NCBI GenBank assembly: GCA_963277665.1
Contig: OY728128.1
Span: forward strand, 1,862,368,988 to 1,862,432,987
DNA from: Viscum album
Lineage: Eukaryota > Streptophyta > Magnoliopsida > Santalales > Viscaceae
Reading direction: 5' to 3'
DNA length: 64,000 bases
Position numbers and translations under genes: made by a program
Part shown: one piece after another, positions 25,941 to 37,273 of the stretch
Layout: every line of letters begins with the position of its first letter
Numbering within the stretch: the stretch's first letter is position 1
The notes under the pieces: generated by a model
Database searches by the model: none
What the model was told of the DNA's origin: nothing
Seen by the model: the letters and a program-made list of their open reading frames with translations, nothing else

Positions 25941-27257
25941 ATTTCTTTCCATTTACTGATCTATTATATATATGTATATTATGAATATATATTATATTTA
26001 AATCATGTTTTATATTCTGGATTTATGTAATCATGATCTAAGTAATAATAGGAATAATTACAAGTCAAAACACGGATGACAAATAAAACAAATTTACCCA
26101 AAACGCTCTTTAAAATGGAATTTACAAAAGAACGGGTAATATAAAGTCATAAGTGAACCATATATGATATCATAACAATGAGTATGATTCTGGAATAAGT
26201 CAATGACATTATTTAAATCATTATACAGGAGGTTCGGACACTTAAGAAGCAAATCGTACCTAAGGTAAGGGATAATTGTGCACATCTCATTTTTATCCGA
26301 GATTACATATTCGTAAGTATTTACTGGGGTTATTGCTATAATCCATGTCCATGTTTTATAAAAGTGTATTCATGTATGTTTAAAGTCCTTTTATACCCAT
26401 TTTGACTTTTACCCCATTGAATGGAAGGAATCATTCTTTTGTTTACCCTACGAGGTACTTTAACTTTTTCGACAAAAGTACAAGAAGAATGTCTTTTTTA
26501 ACTTATATGGCACGAACATATATTTACAGTTTTATAAAGACTTATTTTCATGATGCTTCCTAAAAAGATTTCATGACTATTTTCAACAAAATCTTTTTCT
26601 TTTAAAATAGCATGATGTTTTGTGAAAAGAAATTTATTTTGATGAAAAAAGGATATTTTCCTCAAGAATTCATTTCAAGTGTTTTATCAAAACCTTTTTC
26701 TATCTAAGATGACATTATTTCATATGTGTAGGTTTCTAGTATAAAGTCTCTATGATTTACATGGTTTCACTTTTCTTATTATGAAATGATATCCATTTCT
26801 TTAATATGGATTATGTGATTATGGGATGATGTTTATGAAACCCATTTTATTTATTGGGTTACTATGAATGATGCATTTTTATTTTGTGGCACAAGTTAGA
26901 ATGATTTCATTATGGGATGGGTGGGACCTATATCTCCCTCCAATGCATTGGGTAAAGATTTATATCTCATGCAATAGACATGGATGGAACGGCAAGTTAA
27001 ACCGGTTCAGTAATACAGGACTGGAATGAGGAGTGAACTCGATTCAAGAAATGGACTTTGTCCACTAAGATGGTCTTGGCAGCAATGCCTTGGCTACTAT
27101 GGAAATCATATCATTTGCTTAATGATTTACACAATTACGTTCCATGTTTCCAAAGACACTAAACTATTACGGTTCTTGTGTGTCTGTTTTTGTTATGTAT
27201 TACGTATTCCTCTAAAGTAATGTAATGTCCATGTACGTTAAGATTCGGGTCTCTACA

Positions 27258-27271
27258 GTTGGTATCAGAGG
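27258..27271 (+). promoter_or_regulatory. Primer-binding site 2 of element D
   Basis: GTTGGTATCAGAGG after TCTCTACA, identical to the first site. Confidence 0.92.
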
Positions 27272-27499
27272 AAAAGATTAGTCATCCTATGGAAACTAGG
27301 ATGCGCAAACGTTATTGAGATACCTAGAGGTATTTCTATGGTATGTCTAGGGATGTCCCTAAGGATAAGTATACGTATAGGATATAGTTCTAGAACTATG
27401 GTAACTATATTAGATTAAACCAAAGATGTTTGATATTGAAGTTACTCCCCCTTTATTATGATTTTTTCCTCTCACGCTATTCTTTTTGGGTTTTAGAAA

Positions 27500-28034
27500 A
27501 TGGTTGGAAACAAGATGATTCACGATAATGGAGGATATGATGGACAATGGAATGATATTTTTTTATGAGAAACCAAATGAAATGGGATTTGGAAGTCCAA
27601 ACATCATTATTATGGCGAATATGAAATCTCATAATATGATCAATAAAGTAAAATTTGGTAAGTTTCTTAACTCGGCTAATAAGAGAAAGATGGATTTTCA
27701 TGATGATCGTAGAGGAAAGAAAGTTAAATTTCCCCTATGTAAATCATGTGGGAAGAGGCATCAAGGAGAATGTTTCAAAGGAACTGGATGATGCTATTGG
27801 TGTGGAAAAGAAGGACACAAAGCTAGTAAGTGCAAAAGAAAATGTTCAGTTAACACTAGGGATAAGTATAATGGTATTGCTACGACATCAACAATGGTTA
27901 AATGTTTTAAATGTGGAATGTACGGGCATTTTTCAAACCAATGCCCTAAGGGAGAGTCTCATGAAGAGAATCAGTATGGTCGTATGGGTAGTATTTATGT
28001 TTATGATGATGAAGAGACTACAAATGATATGTGA
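27500..28034 (+). pseudogene. Short zinc-knuckle GAG-like frame, D copy 2 (best preserved)
   Basis: ATG at 27500 follows a conserved TTTTGGGTTTTAG (27484-27496), a possible splice acceptor. A one-base expansion of a T run (27551-27557) shifts the frame, and one TGA at 27789-27791 replaces an AGA seen in copy 1. Otherwise it reads through to TGA 28032-28034, about 177 residues. All three knuckles keep their Cys and His: 27738-27773 (CX2CX3HX3C), 27792-27833 and 27903-27944 (both CX2CX4HX4C). Lys/Arg-rich stretches lie before and between them and the tail is acidic. The likely role is binding element RNA. No capsid domain fits in the 80 codons before the knuckles. There is no Shine-Dalgarno-type signal, as expected for a nuclear gene. 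Confidence 0.85.
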
Positions 28035-28700
28035 GATGAAAGAATTGATGAAGCTCAGTCAATGGTTTAAGAATGTAGTGGAATGATTACATGTTTATCA
28101 TGTGTAATGTTGTATAAGTAATCTCATGGTACCATGGAATAAAGAGACATCTAAGGATTGTTACACTGTTGTCTTTCCGTGAGTATTGAAAGTGTATGAT
28201 TAATGGTATCAGTATCCATGAAAGGTTATCCAGATAATTTTGGAATGTAGATGATATGCGCGTAATAAAGGGATAAGGAGAAAATTAAATGTTTGATAGT
28301 ATTCATGAGCTCATGACTAATATAAGGAGAAGGTTATATCATGGTTTGAGTATATAGAATTTTTGGATTATGGTATGTGGAAAGAGTTAACTATTGACAG
28401 CATTCATGTTTTCACTAAGGTTTAATGGGTATTCATTTTTCATGAGAATACATGATTAATGTATTCACATGATTTTAATGTGACCAACAAGATATATGGG
28501 GGATAAATGATGGTATTCACATGCTTGGTTGATTACATTTCAAGTAATCATTTTCTTTATACTATGTAGTTGGACCGATGTATTTTTGATAAGCCTAAAG
28601 ATTGGAATGGATTATGATGGATATAAGTTAGTATTGTTTAAGGATAGAACTTTTTTTGATATTATTTATGGGATGTTATAGTAATGTAGTTTTATAAAAA

Positions 28701-28818
28701 GGACAACCTGCAGAACGGGCGACAACCCATCGCGTCGGACAAGGCCGTGGGAATCGAACCCACAACCGAAGTGCGACTGGCCTTTATCGCCTACCACTGG
28801 CCTACAGGAAGTCCCTGT
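28701..28818 (-). mobile_element. tRNA-derived SINE-like insert, D copy 2
   Basis: Same position and strand as in copy 1, with the perfect T-arm at 28747-28763 and the A-box-like GGCCAGTGGTAGG at its right. TAGTTTTAT occurs on both sides. Because both D copies and element E carry it in the same place, it was present before these elements split. Confidence 0.6.
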
Positions 28819-29473
28819 TTAGTAGAAACTAGTTTTATTTTATTACGCGGTATGATATATGAAGTATAAGTTCATTTTTGGAATCGTATACGATTTACCT
28901 CACCATAGATGGACTTATGTGTACTTGATAACTTTTGCTAACATTTTGTTTGAAACAGATGGAATGACCCATCATTCTATCACATGATCTATTAAAACAT
29001 CATGAATAACAAATTCAACTTCATTTCATTAAGCGATGAAGTGTAAAATGTTCAAAGCATGAACAACAGTGAGATTATACCAAAATAAAGTAAGTATTTA
29101 TTCTAATTCCAAATCTTCAACTTTAGGGAAATGATCTTGAAAACCAAAAAATGTTGTCCTAGTGCCCTTATATCCGATGAATCAGATGGTACCCTAGATC
29201 ATCAAAAGTTTATGGCTTTTTGATTGCTGGCTTTTCCATATCCATGTTCTCTACCACTCTCCATCAGAACATGATGATTAGATTTCTCTTCCATATTGAT
29301 ATTTTCACCTATGTGGAAACCCAGTGATTAGTTTATTTGGGTAACCGTTATGTTTCATACTTTTGTTTTTAAATATTGGTTTTGATATTCCTTTTTATGA
29401 TGTGGGTTTCTATTAAAGAAACTTTCGAGTAGTAAACCATTTATAACCCCGATGAATTTCGAGGGCGAAATTC

Positions 29474-29492
29474 ATTTTAAGGGGGGGTAGAA
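29474..29492 (+). promoter_or_regulatory. Polypurine tract 2 of element D
   Basis: TTTTAAGGGGGGGTAGAA directly precedes the LTR 3 start. Confidence 0.85.
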
Positions 29493-31323
29493 TGTAACAC
29501 CCTGAGATTTCATGAAAAATATTATTTTTAATTAATGTCTTGTGTTGTACGCTACACCAAACGTTGCTTGCACACCACACATCCTTGACTTGCCTTTCAT
29601 TACAGGCAATCACGACCTTCCTCGATAGCGTGTGTAGTACGCAATACCGAGTTTCACTAAACACCGATATGATATTAAGATATTATTAAAACTAGCTGTC
29701 ATGAATACTAAAAACCACTTTTTGAAATTTTGTAAATTTTATTTTCAAAATGGGCTTCATTTTTGGATTCGGAATATCGAAATTATCATATGGTGAAATT
29801 TTGGTACTTTTTGGATAACTTTCAGTTTCTGATGAATAGTGAAAATTACTAAATTTTAATTAAAAACAGCCTTTTTAATAGAAATAATTAATAGTGATAA
29901 ATTATTAATTTGAGTTCTTATAAAGTATATTTATAATATATTTTCACAATTTGATATAATTTTGTTCATTGGATGTAATTTCACATTTAAACCAGACATA
30001 AACAAGTGTGAATCTTTTGATAGTTATTATCTCTTAAGAACACGCTATTTGTTTTGACGACCGGAATTAATTTTTAAATTAAGTAATGCAACTCATATGT
30101 TTTGAATTTGGTAAAATAGATATCATTTTTCAGTTCATAATATCAAATATAGCTTAGGATTAATTTTTGGTATTTTTCTGGAAAATTTCATTTTTTGATG
30201 AATAGTGAAACCACTAAGTGGTAGTTAAAAAAAATGAATTTTTCATAAAAATTAATTTTACCGCTTCTGTTAATGGAATTTCAAAAAACCGAGAGACACA
30301 GTTGATTTCAGTATGTAAAATTTGGTTCAATTATATGAAAATAATTTTTGGTGAATAATAACTTTTTACTTTTTTTGCCACGGTTAAAATTAAATAGGGT
30401 AATTAAGGGTAAAAATGATATTATTATTACCCTAAAAAATTTCCAAATTCTATTTGATGAGTGTAATTCGAACAAAAACGACCTTATGAATAAAATATGA
30501 CCATTTAGGCCCACTTGGATTAGATTCGGACATTTATTATTAATTTATTTAAAGAAGGGTTAAAATAATTAAAATCAAAGTTTAATATGAAAATCATTTT
30601 AATATAGTGTTATACATAAGATAAATTCGAATATAAATATTCATTAGAAAGGTAAAAATATTTACTTCATAAGATATTTTTTTTGTAATTTTTAGACTTT
30701 AAATAAGTTAATTTATTTATGACACAATGATAATTCAGTAATTATCTTATTAATGAAATATTGACATTATTGATGTTATAAATACCCAAATAAATGTAAT
30801 TTGAGACTATTTATGAATTACACTAATTTTATAGGTTAACACGACATGTTATTATTGATTTAATTAACTTTTTTCGAACTAATCATTCTTTTATGATTTT
30901 CACAAAAATCAGTTACTAAATATTGTTAAAATTGACATAAAATTGTTTTCTAAACACATATTATATTATTAATTGTTATTTTATTCCTAAAAATATAAGG
31001 TTCAGCCAAATGACTTAGATAACGTTATATATATTAATAATAAACAACTTGGGGTTCTTTTGGCTGCTTATGGTATGTTTATTAACCTTATAGTATAAGA
31101 ACACAAGTAGACACGGTAAAAGTAAAATTATTTAACTTAATGTTAAATCTAAATGATAAGGTTAAAATAGGAACATAAACTGGTCTAAATTCTATTGGAT
31201 GAGATTATTTCGACCCATCCCCACCTTAGCTTCGAAATATATCAATTTGGAGCTATTTAAAACCGAATTTGGATTTATAATATAATAATATTTTTTGTTT
31301 TTCCAAAGGAGCCCCTCTCCTCC

Positions 31324-31333
31324 CTTATAAAAT
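31324..31333 (+). promoter_or_regulatory. TATA box of D LTR 3
   Basis: CTTATAAAAT in the same setting as in LTR 1 and LTR 2. Confidence 0.68.
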
Positions 31334-31667
31334 GGCAACTCCTTCCTCTCTTCCTCACACCACTTTGATCCTTAAATCTCGGCCAAACGCTGCCAAATTC
31401 CATTCTACACTTCCCTAAAAACATACTAGAGGTTCTGTTCTCCTTTAAAGACCAATTTTAGTATCCTAAGAGGAGGACCCAAAGAGGCGCTTCAAAGAAG
31501 AGGTAATGTCTGTTACTGATTCTTTCAACATTATTTCTTCTTCCACTTCTTATTCTTAGGTTGTTTCATTATGAAGTAATAACACCAGTATCACTCATAT
31601 ACTTATATGTTATTATAAGTAAGAAACAAACCTATTTCACCATCTATCCATCCTATGGAAAACAAAA

Positions 31668-32097
31668 TCATCGCGTGTGCGTACATACGAAATACCGTCT
31701 CCACGCCATGGTGTAATCTATTTTCCACAACCACCTTACTTGGATGGGTATAATGGTGTAAAGAATGACAATATATGATTATTGTAAATTGATATTGATT
31801 CTGAAATAGTATACATACACTCCAATACAAGTACACGATCATGAGAATGATATCATCGCTCGTGCGTACGTACGGAGCACTGTCTCCATGACGCGATGAG
31901 ATTCATTCTCCACGTTAACCATTCATGAATGATTATAAAGTATATATAATAAGTAATCATAAAAAATATGACATAATAATAATACTGGATTTATGTGTAT
32001 ATATATGTATGTCATCTACTTAATTCCATTCTACTCAATAAGGAAAAGAAAACAGCGTTCATGAGTATGTACGGCCTACCGTCTCCATGAACGGTGT
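31668..32097 (+). repeat. Three stem-loop cassettes in D LTR 3
   Basis: Cassettes at 31668-31714, 31855-31900 and 32055-32097. The third keeps CGTTCATG on one side and CATGAACG on the other, an exact 8-bp inverted repeat around TACGGCCTACCGTCT. Confidence 0.75.
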
Positions 32098-33706
32098 ATT
32101 TATTTCCATTTACTAATATATTATATATATGTATATTCTGAATATATATTATATATAAATCATGTTTTATATTCTTGAATTAAGTAATCATGATTTGAGT
32201 AATCATATGAATAATTACAAGTCAAAATACGGACGACAAATGAAACGATTTTACCCAAAACGCTCTTTAACATGGAATTTACAAAAGAACGGGTAATATA
32301 AAGACCCAAGTGAACCATATATGATATCATAACAATGAGTTTGACTATGGAATAAGTAAATGAAATTTTTTAAATCATTATACAGGACGTTCAGACACTT
32401 ACGAAGCAAATCAGACCTAAGGTAAGGGATAATTGTGCAAATCTCATTTTTATCCGAGATTACTTATTCGTAAGTATTTACTGGGGTTATTGCTATCATC
32501 CATGTCCATGTTTTATAAAAGTGTATACATGTATATTTAAAGTCCTTTTATACCCATTTTGACTTTTACCCCATGGTATGGAAGGAATCATTCTTTTGTT
32601 TACCCTACGAGGTACTTTAACTTTTCTGACAAAAGTACAAGAAGAATGTTTTTTTATCTTATACGGCACGAACAAATTTTTACAGTTTTATAAAGACTTA
32701 TTTTCATGATGCTTCCTAAAAATATTTCATGACTATTTCAACAAAATCTATTTCTTTTAAAATAGCATGCCGTTTTGTGAAAAGAAATTGATTTTGAAGA
32801 AGAAAGGATATTTTTCTTCAAGAATTCATTTCAAGTGTTTTATCAAAACCTTTTTCTATCTAAGATGACATTATTTAATATGTGTATGTTTCAAGTATAA
32901 AGTCTCTATGATTTATATGGTTTCACTTTTCTTATTATGAAATGATATCCATTTTTATATGGATTATGTGATTATTGGATGATGTTTATGAAACCCATTT
33001 TATTATTGGGTTACTGTGAATGATGTATGTTTATTTTGTGGCAAAAATTAGAATGATTTCATTACGAGATGGGTGGGACCTATATCTCCCTACAATGCCT
33101 TCGGTAAATATTTATATCTCATGAGATAGACATGGATGGAAAGGCAAGTTAAACCGGTTCAGTAATACAGGACTGGAACGAGGAGTGAACTCGATTCAGA
33201 AAGGGACTTTGTCCACTAAGATGGTCTTGGCAGCAATGCCTTGGCTACTATGGAAATAATATCATGTGATTAATGGTTTCCACAATTACATGTTTTATTC
33301 ACATGCTATTTTATCATTATTAATGTTTCTTTATGATCTATGCCTTACGTACTTCTAGGTTTTGTGTCATTTCTCAAGATTTTGATGTTTAAACATTATG
33401 TTAATGTTTTTAAGTTCAAATATATATGGTATGTTTTATTTTATCCATGATTACCCTTACAAAGCATTTGAGATCACCCTTTTTATGTTTTATTTTCCCC
33501 AGGATATAAAGAAAGGTTTTAGGTATGAAAAAAGGGATGATCTTTATTGGAGATGTTGAAGATCTTTCACCACGATTAGGTGATTACATTCCAAGTTTCC
33601 AAAGACACTAAACTATTACGGTCCTTGTGTGTCTGTTTTTGTTATGTATTAAGTATTCCCCTAAAGTAATGTAATGTCCATGTACGTTAAGATTCGGGTC
33701 TCTACA

Positions 33707-33711
33707 AATTT
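33707..33711. repeat. Right target-site duplication of the D array
   Basis: AATTT directly after TCTCTACA, identical to 17102-17106. Confidence 0.9.
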
Positions 33712-34190
33712 ACTTAAGGATCCCTTGGTAATATCCATAATACCAAAAAATACTTGGATGTCAAAAACATTAAAGGTAGCCTCCAAAGAAACAACTACTT
33801 GAACTTTCTCTACAACCTCTAATAGAAATTCAACTGATATGATGTGTCCCCTGAAATTGAATCTACCAATCCAAACACTAAACATAAATATATTGGTTTT
33901 TAGAATATTCTCACTCAGTTTACTCAATATGATGGCAATATTTTTGGATATACTATCAAGAGTTTCAGAGTACATCATGGTGTCTTTAATAAATTAAGTG
34001 GTGTGTGAATAGGAAATATATTTTGTAAATTATGCCCATAAACATTGCAGGGTAATTTTTTAAGATGAAATATATTATAAAAAAATAATACAGGCCTAAA
34101 ATTCTTATGAATGTTGTACATCGTATATGATAAATTCTCACTCTCAGCTAATGATACACTAACAAAAATCCATAATGATGGAAACAAAAT
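33707..34190 (-). pseudogene. RT relic of element B, right of the D insertion
   Basis: A 105-codon minus-strand frame at 33661-33978 starts near MMYSETLDSI, matching the 'ILVYSKT..EH' block just after the RT catalytic centre. It then has SVWIGRFNFRGHIIS, matching 'CEFWL.EVSFLGHVIS', and FNVFDIQVFFGIMD, matching 'TNVTEIRSFLGLAGYY'. The last codons of that frame run into D and are not RT. The part with the catalytic aspartates, just upstream, is shifted to another frame and not recognisable. The gene continues at 17106 on the far side of D. Confidence 0.83.
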
Positions 34191-35340
34191 AAACCTATTA
34201 GTGAAATAAACGATCTATAATATTTAGTAAAGGATACATATTCATAATTATAATATTATAAAATATACCTTAATCAATTGACATTACCAATGCACAATAA
34301 TATTTCTTGGAAAACAAGTCCAGAGAACCCCATGGTGATATAATCAGATGGATAAATCCCTTATCCATTAATATATCAAATATAGTCTTACGATCAAGAT
34401 TATTTTTTGGATCCATTTTTTAAGGTGGAATGATAACATATACAAATATAAGAACTATATCAATCATAAATATGACATATATCTCTTGTATAATCTTTAA
34501 TAAGACCTAAAGAAACATATCCTAAAAATGATGCACTACTACTGGAATGAAACTATGAATCACACCCCCATCACCCAAGGAAATAATCCCAACCTAGAGA
34601 CTGATCTCCACAACATGTTATGGAAATTTCCCTACTAAACATTCCATGATATACCATTGTCCACGATGATAATACATTTATCCATCAAGGAAAGTGATGG
34701 ATACTCTACTCATGTAACATTTGACGTGGTATTACTATAATTCCATATTGACCATATATATAATCAATTCAAAACATGACATCTCAAGTACACTCATATC
34801 CCAAGGGAAATAATATTCACCCACAATGAGGTCCCACCCCTCATATAAATATATTTACATTGAATATACCACCAATGGGGAGTCTTTTTTCATTTCTCCA
34901 CACACAAACACCATTGTCCAACACAAACCATCTTTATATTGAGAATATAAAAAACAATGTGAAGCTAAAAAATTCAAATCATTAATTAGAAAGAATAAAT
35001 GATCAATGATTTGTTCCTATAAATCTTGAAGGCCCGTCCATTATATAAACAATTGCAGGAAGAGCTACATAAAACTGAAATATCTATCTTCCATGAGCTC
35101 TACTTTGAGTCACATCTACTATATTTCTCTACTGATATATGTAGTCTTTTCTAGAAGTACATTATTTCTTACACTGACTAGCATGGAAAGTAGAAATCCA
35201 ACTAGATGACATGTAAGGGGTATAAGATCCCCTTCCACATATACGGGTCTATATATGTCCTATATCACATCCTATATAATATGGTTTCATACAGATCCCC
35301 CTTAAGTGTCCCATAGTTCTTCTTTCTTGGTAGTCAACTT
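34191..35340 (-). pseudogene. Eroded pol and protease region of element B
   Basis: By position between the GAG knuckle relic and the RT relic, this should hold protease and the N-terminal part of RT. I could not read a protease DTG or ILGMDW motif or the early RT blocks. An inserted segment cannot be excluded. Confidence 0.35.
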
Positions 35341-37260
35341 CTCTTTAGGGACACATATTACTAATGTGACTTGGCACACCACACAGAACCATAAATCAAT
35401 AACCAATCTAACCACTTCTATCACAAGGATTATCTACTCACCACTGATCTGGTAAAAATTCTCATAATAATTCTTCCTAAACTAACAATACGTACCTTTT
35501 AGATATCCAAATTAATCAATATATCTCACACTAGAAGTCTTCTTCTGGTGCCCCTCTGAAATGAGATCTTTATTCAAAACCTCTAACATTCTCCAATTAT
35601 ATGATATTAACCTAGTACATAAACTGATAATAAATTTCATCCTATAACCATCATACCACAACTTCCTTATCCCAATCCAGAACCGAAAAAACACACTCTA
35701 TGTTAGTGAAGAAAAAAAAATTTCCTATCACTGACATTATTCTCTAGTTCAAATTCATAAACACTACCTCCCTCCACTATTTTATTATATTTATGTAAAT
35801 GTGGACTACAAACAGCACTTAAATGTCGTTCCATACTAAGCCTTTACAACTACTCCTCTGAAGCCTTAATATTTCACCATTAAATCAGTTGTCCACATAA
35901 CATATTGGATTTTTTTTATATTCTTTAGAGGTGTCCCTAAATGTTCTGGGATTGTTTGGATATAATTATCCCATAACTATACTTCCACGTGTCCACTCTA
36001 TTAGGTGAATGCTGGTGTTTGTTGAAGTTGTAACCTCAAGGTCTAATAAAGAAATATTCCCTATATCCCACATTGGGATTCATTAAATGAAATGTCTAAA
36101 AAGAGCGATGTTATAATGAAACTAATATTCTTCATGTTCAACTAGAACTATTGGGGCCTCTTATCCTATTATTGGATTTGAACCTCTAGTGTTATTATCT
36201 GGTTATCCTACAAAAATATTATATCTTTCGGGCATGTAAATACAATACTAAGAACTCTTTTTTTAATCAAAACACATCATTAACATATTTTTATTAGAGG
36301 GATTCACAAAAATACCCAAAAATAAATCCCACATAAACTTCAACATTGTAAAAAATGAGACACTATCACTACCCTCAACCATCCCTAACCTAAGTCATGG
36401 ATTAAATAAGGTAATGTTTTCACATTGATATGTCTTCCATTAAATTTTCTTCTAGACATTTCATGTTATAACATTTCAACATCTATAAAAAATATTATAT
36501 GTCACGATTAGATATCGTTAATTCAAAATAAAACATGTTAGGAACAACATGTTCCTTTCCCAAAACTTCATCATAACCCTTTTTTCTATAAATTCCTAAA
36601 ATATATCATGTCACATATATCATTGAGTTCCTAGAATGATTAATTAATACAAAATTATTGTTCCATAATTAGACATTATTAAAATATTACAAAAAATTAA
36701 CAGCTCACAACAAGTGCATCAACCAAGGTAAAATAAAATTCAATTATAACAATAATTATTTAGAACAAAAGTACAAAAATTGGGTACCTAGGTTTCCCTA
36801 CATATGGGTTTTCCACTCCCTTGCATGAGATCAAAACCATGGATAGATTCAGCACCGTCTCATTTCATCATATCCCAAAATAATAAACCAACAAAAATGA
36901 TTGCCTCCTCTGATGACATTTTAAACAGTCTTGACTAGGCTACCTCATATTTGTTCCTTATTTCGGATCACCACATGACCCCATGTGAATCTACCCACAT
37001 GATCAAGGGTTACGAGCAGTAGATTAGGTCTAACATGTATCAAGATAATACATTACCATATTTACCAATAACATGAAAAAAATAAATATATCAATATCCA
37101 AGTGAATGAAATTGATAACCAACCATGACTACACATCAGATAATAAAATACTAAAACAATTAAAGTTAATGTAAATAAATGCTATAAATTTTTTATGCAA
37201 TGTAATTTTCAAGTGATGACTGAAAACCCTTAAAAATGACAAAATATAAAGTCTCAAATT
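35341..37260 (-). pseudogene. GAG region of element B with one readable zinc knuckle
   Basis: At about 35345-35392 the minus strand reads CGVPSHISNMCP in one frame, a good fit to the second half of a CX2CX4HX4C knuckle with the glycine before His changed to Ser. A frame at 35512-35694 has YRMKFISLCTRLISYNWRML-like spacing (one residue uncertain) that loosely recalls the C-terminal GAG segment before the knuckles. The rest, up to the primer-binding site, is unreadable. Unlike D, E and F, the distance from primer-binding site to knuckle (about 1.9 kb) allows a full-length GAG. Confidence 0.5.
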
Positions 37261-37273
37261 GGTCTCTGTACCA
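37261..37273 (-). promoter_or_regulatory. Primer-binding-site relic of element B
   Basis: The minus strand reads TGGTACAGAGACC directly after the LTR end CA, a decayed TGGTATCAGAG initiator-Met tRNA site. Confidence 0.65.

Larger units (their letters stand above)
23336..27257 (+). repeat. LTR 2 of element D (shared middle LTR)
   Basis: 3922 bp, TGTAACACC to TCTCTACA. It has a TATA box at 25168-25177, three cassettes at 25511-25940, and the segment of about 220 bp (about 26891-27110) missing from LTR 1. About 298 bp present in LTR 1 (20690-20987) are missing, with ATTAC at both edges of the loss. It keeps the most CG dinucleotides in its cassettes. Confidence 0.92.
27258..29492 (+). mobile_element. 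Internal region 2 of element D
   Basis: 2235 bp, alignable along its length with internal region 1 in the same order: primer-binding site, short GAG-like frame, SINE-like insert, and an unrecognised tail of about 640 bp, then the polypurine tract. This is the better preserved copy. No pol domain was found. Confidence 0.88.
17107..33706 (+). mobile_element. Element D: tandem array LTR-internal-LTR-internal-LTR
   Basis: Three related LTRs (17107-21106, 23336-27257, 29493-33706) alternate with two internal regions of about 2.23 kb. Each LTR opens TGTAACACC and closes TCTCTACA. Each internal region opens with a primer-binding site, carries a short zinc-knuckle frame and a SINE-like insert, and closes with a polypurine tract. 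The whole array is flanked by one AATTT duplication, so it entered as one element and was later expanded, most simply by unequal exchange between LTRs. It lacks protease, RT and integrase, so it depended on enzymes made elsewhere. It lies inside the RT gene of element B. Confidence 0.93.
29493..33706 (+). repeat. LTR 3 of element D
   Basis: 4214 bp, TGTAACACC to TCTCTACA; the longest of the three, with both the segment missing from LTR 1 (about 33043-33262) and the segment missing from LTR 2. The TATA box is at 31324-31333 and a GGTAATG donor-like site near 31502. Confidence 0.92.

Noticed and set aside
27655..28086. 143-codon plus-strand open frame over the D knuckles
   Set aside because: It is in a different frame from the three CCHC knuckles (27738-27944), so it is a shadow of the real frame at 27500-28034.
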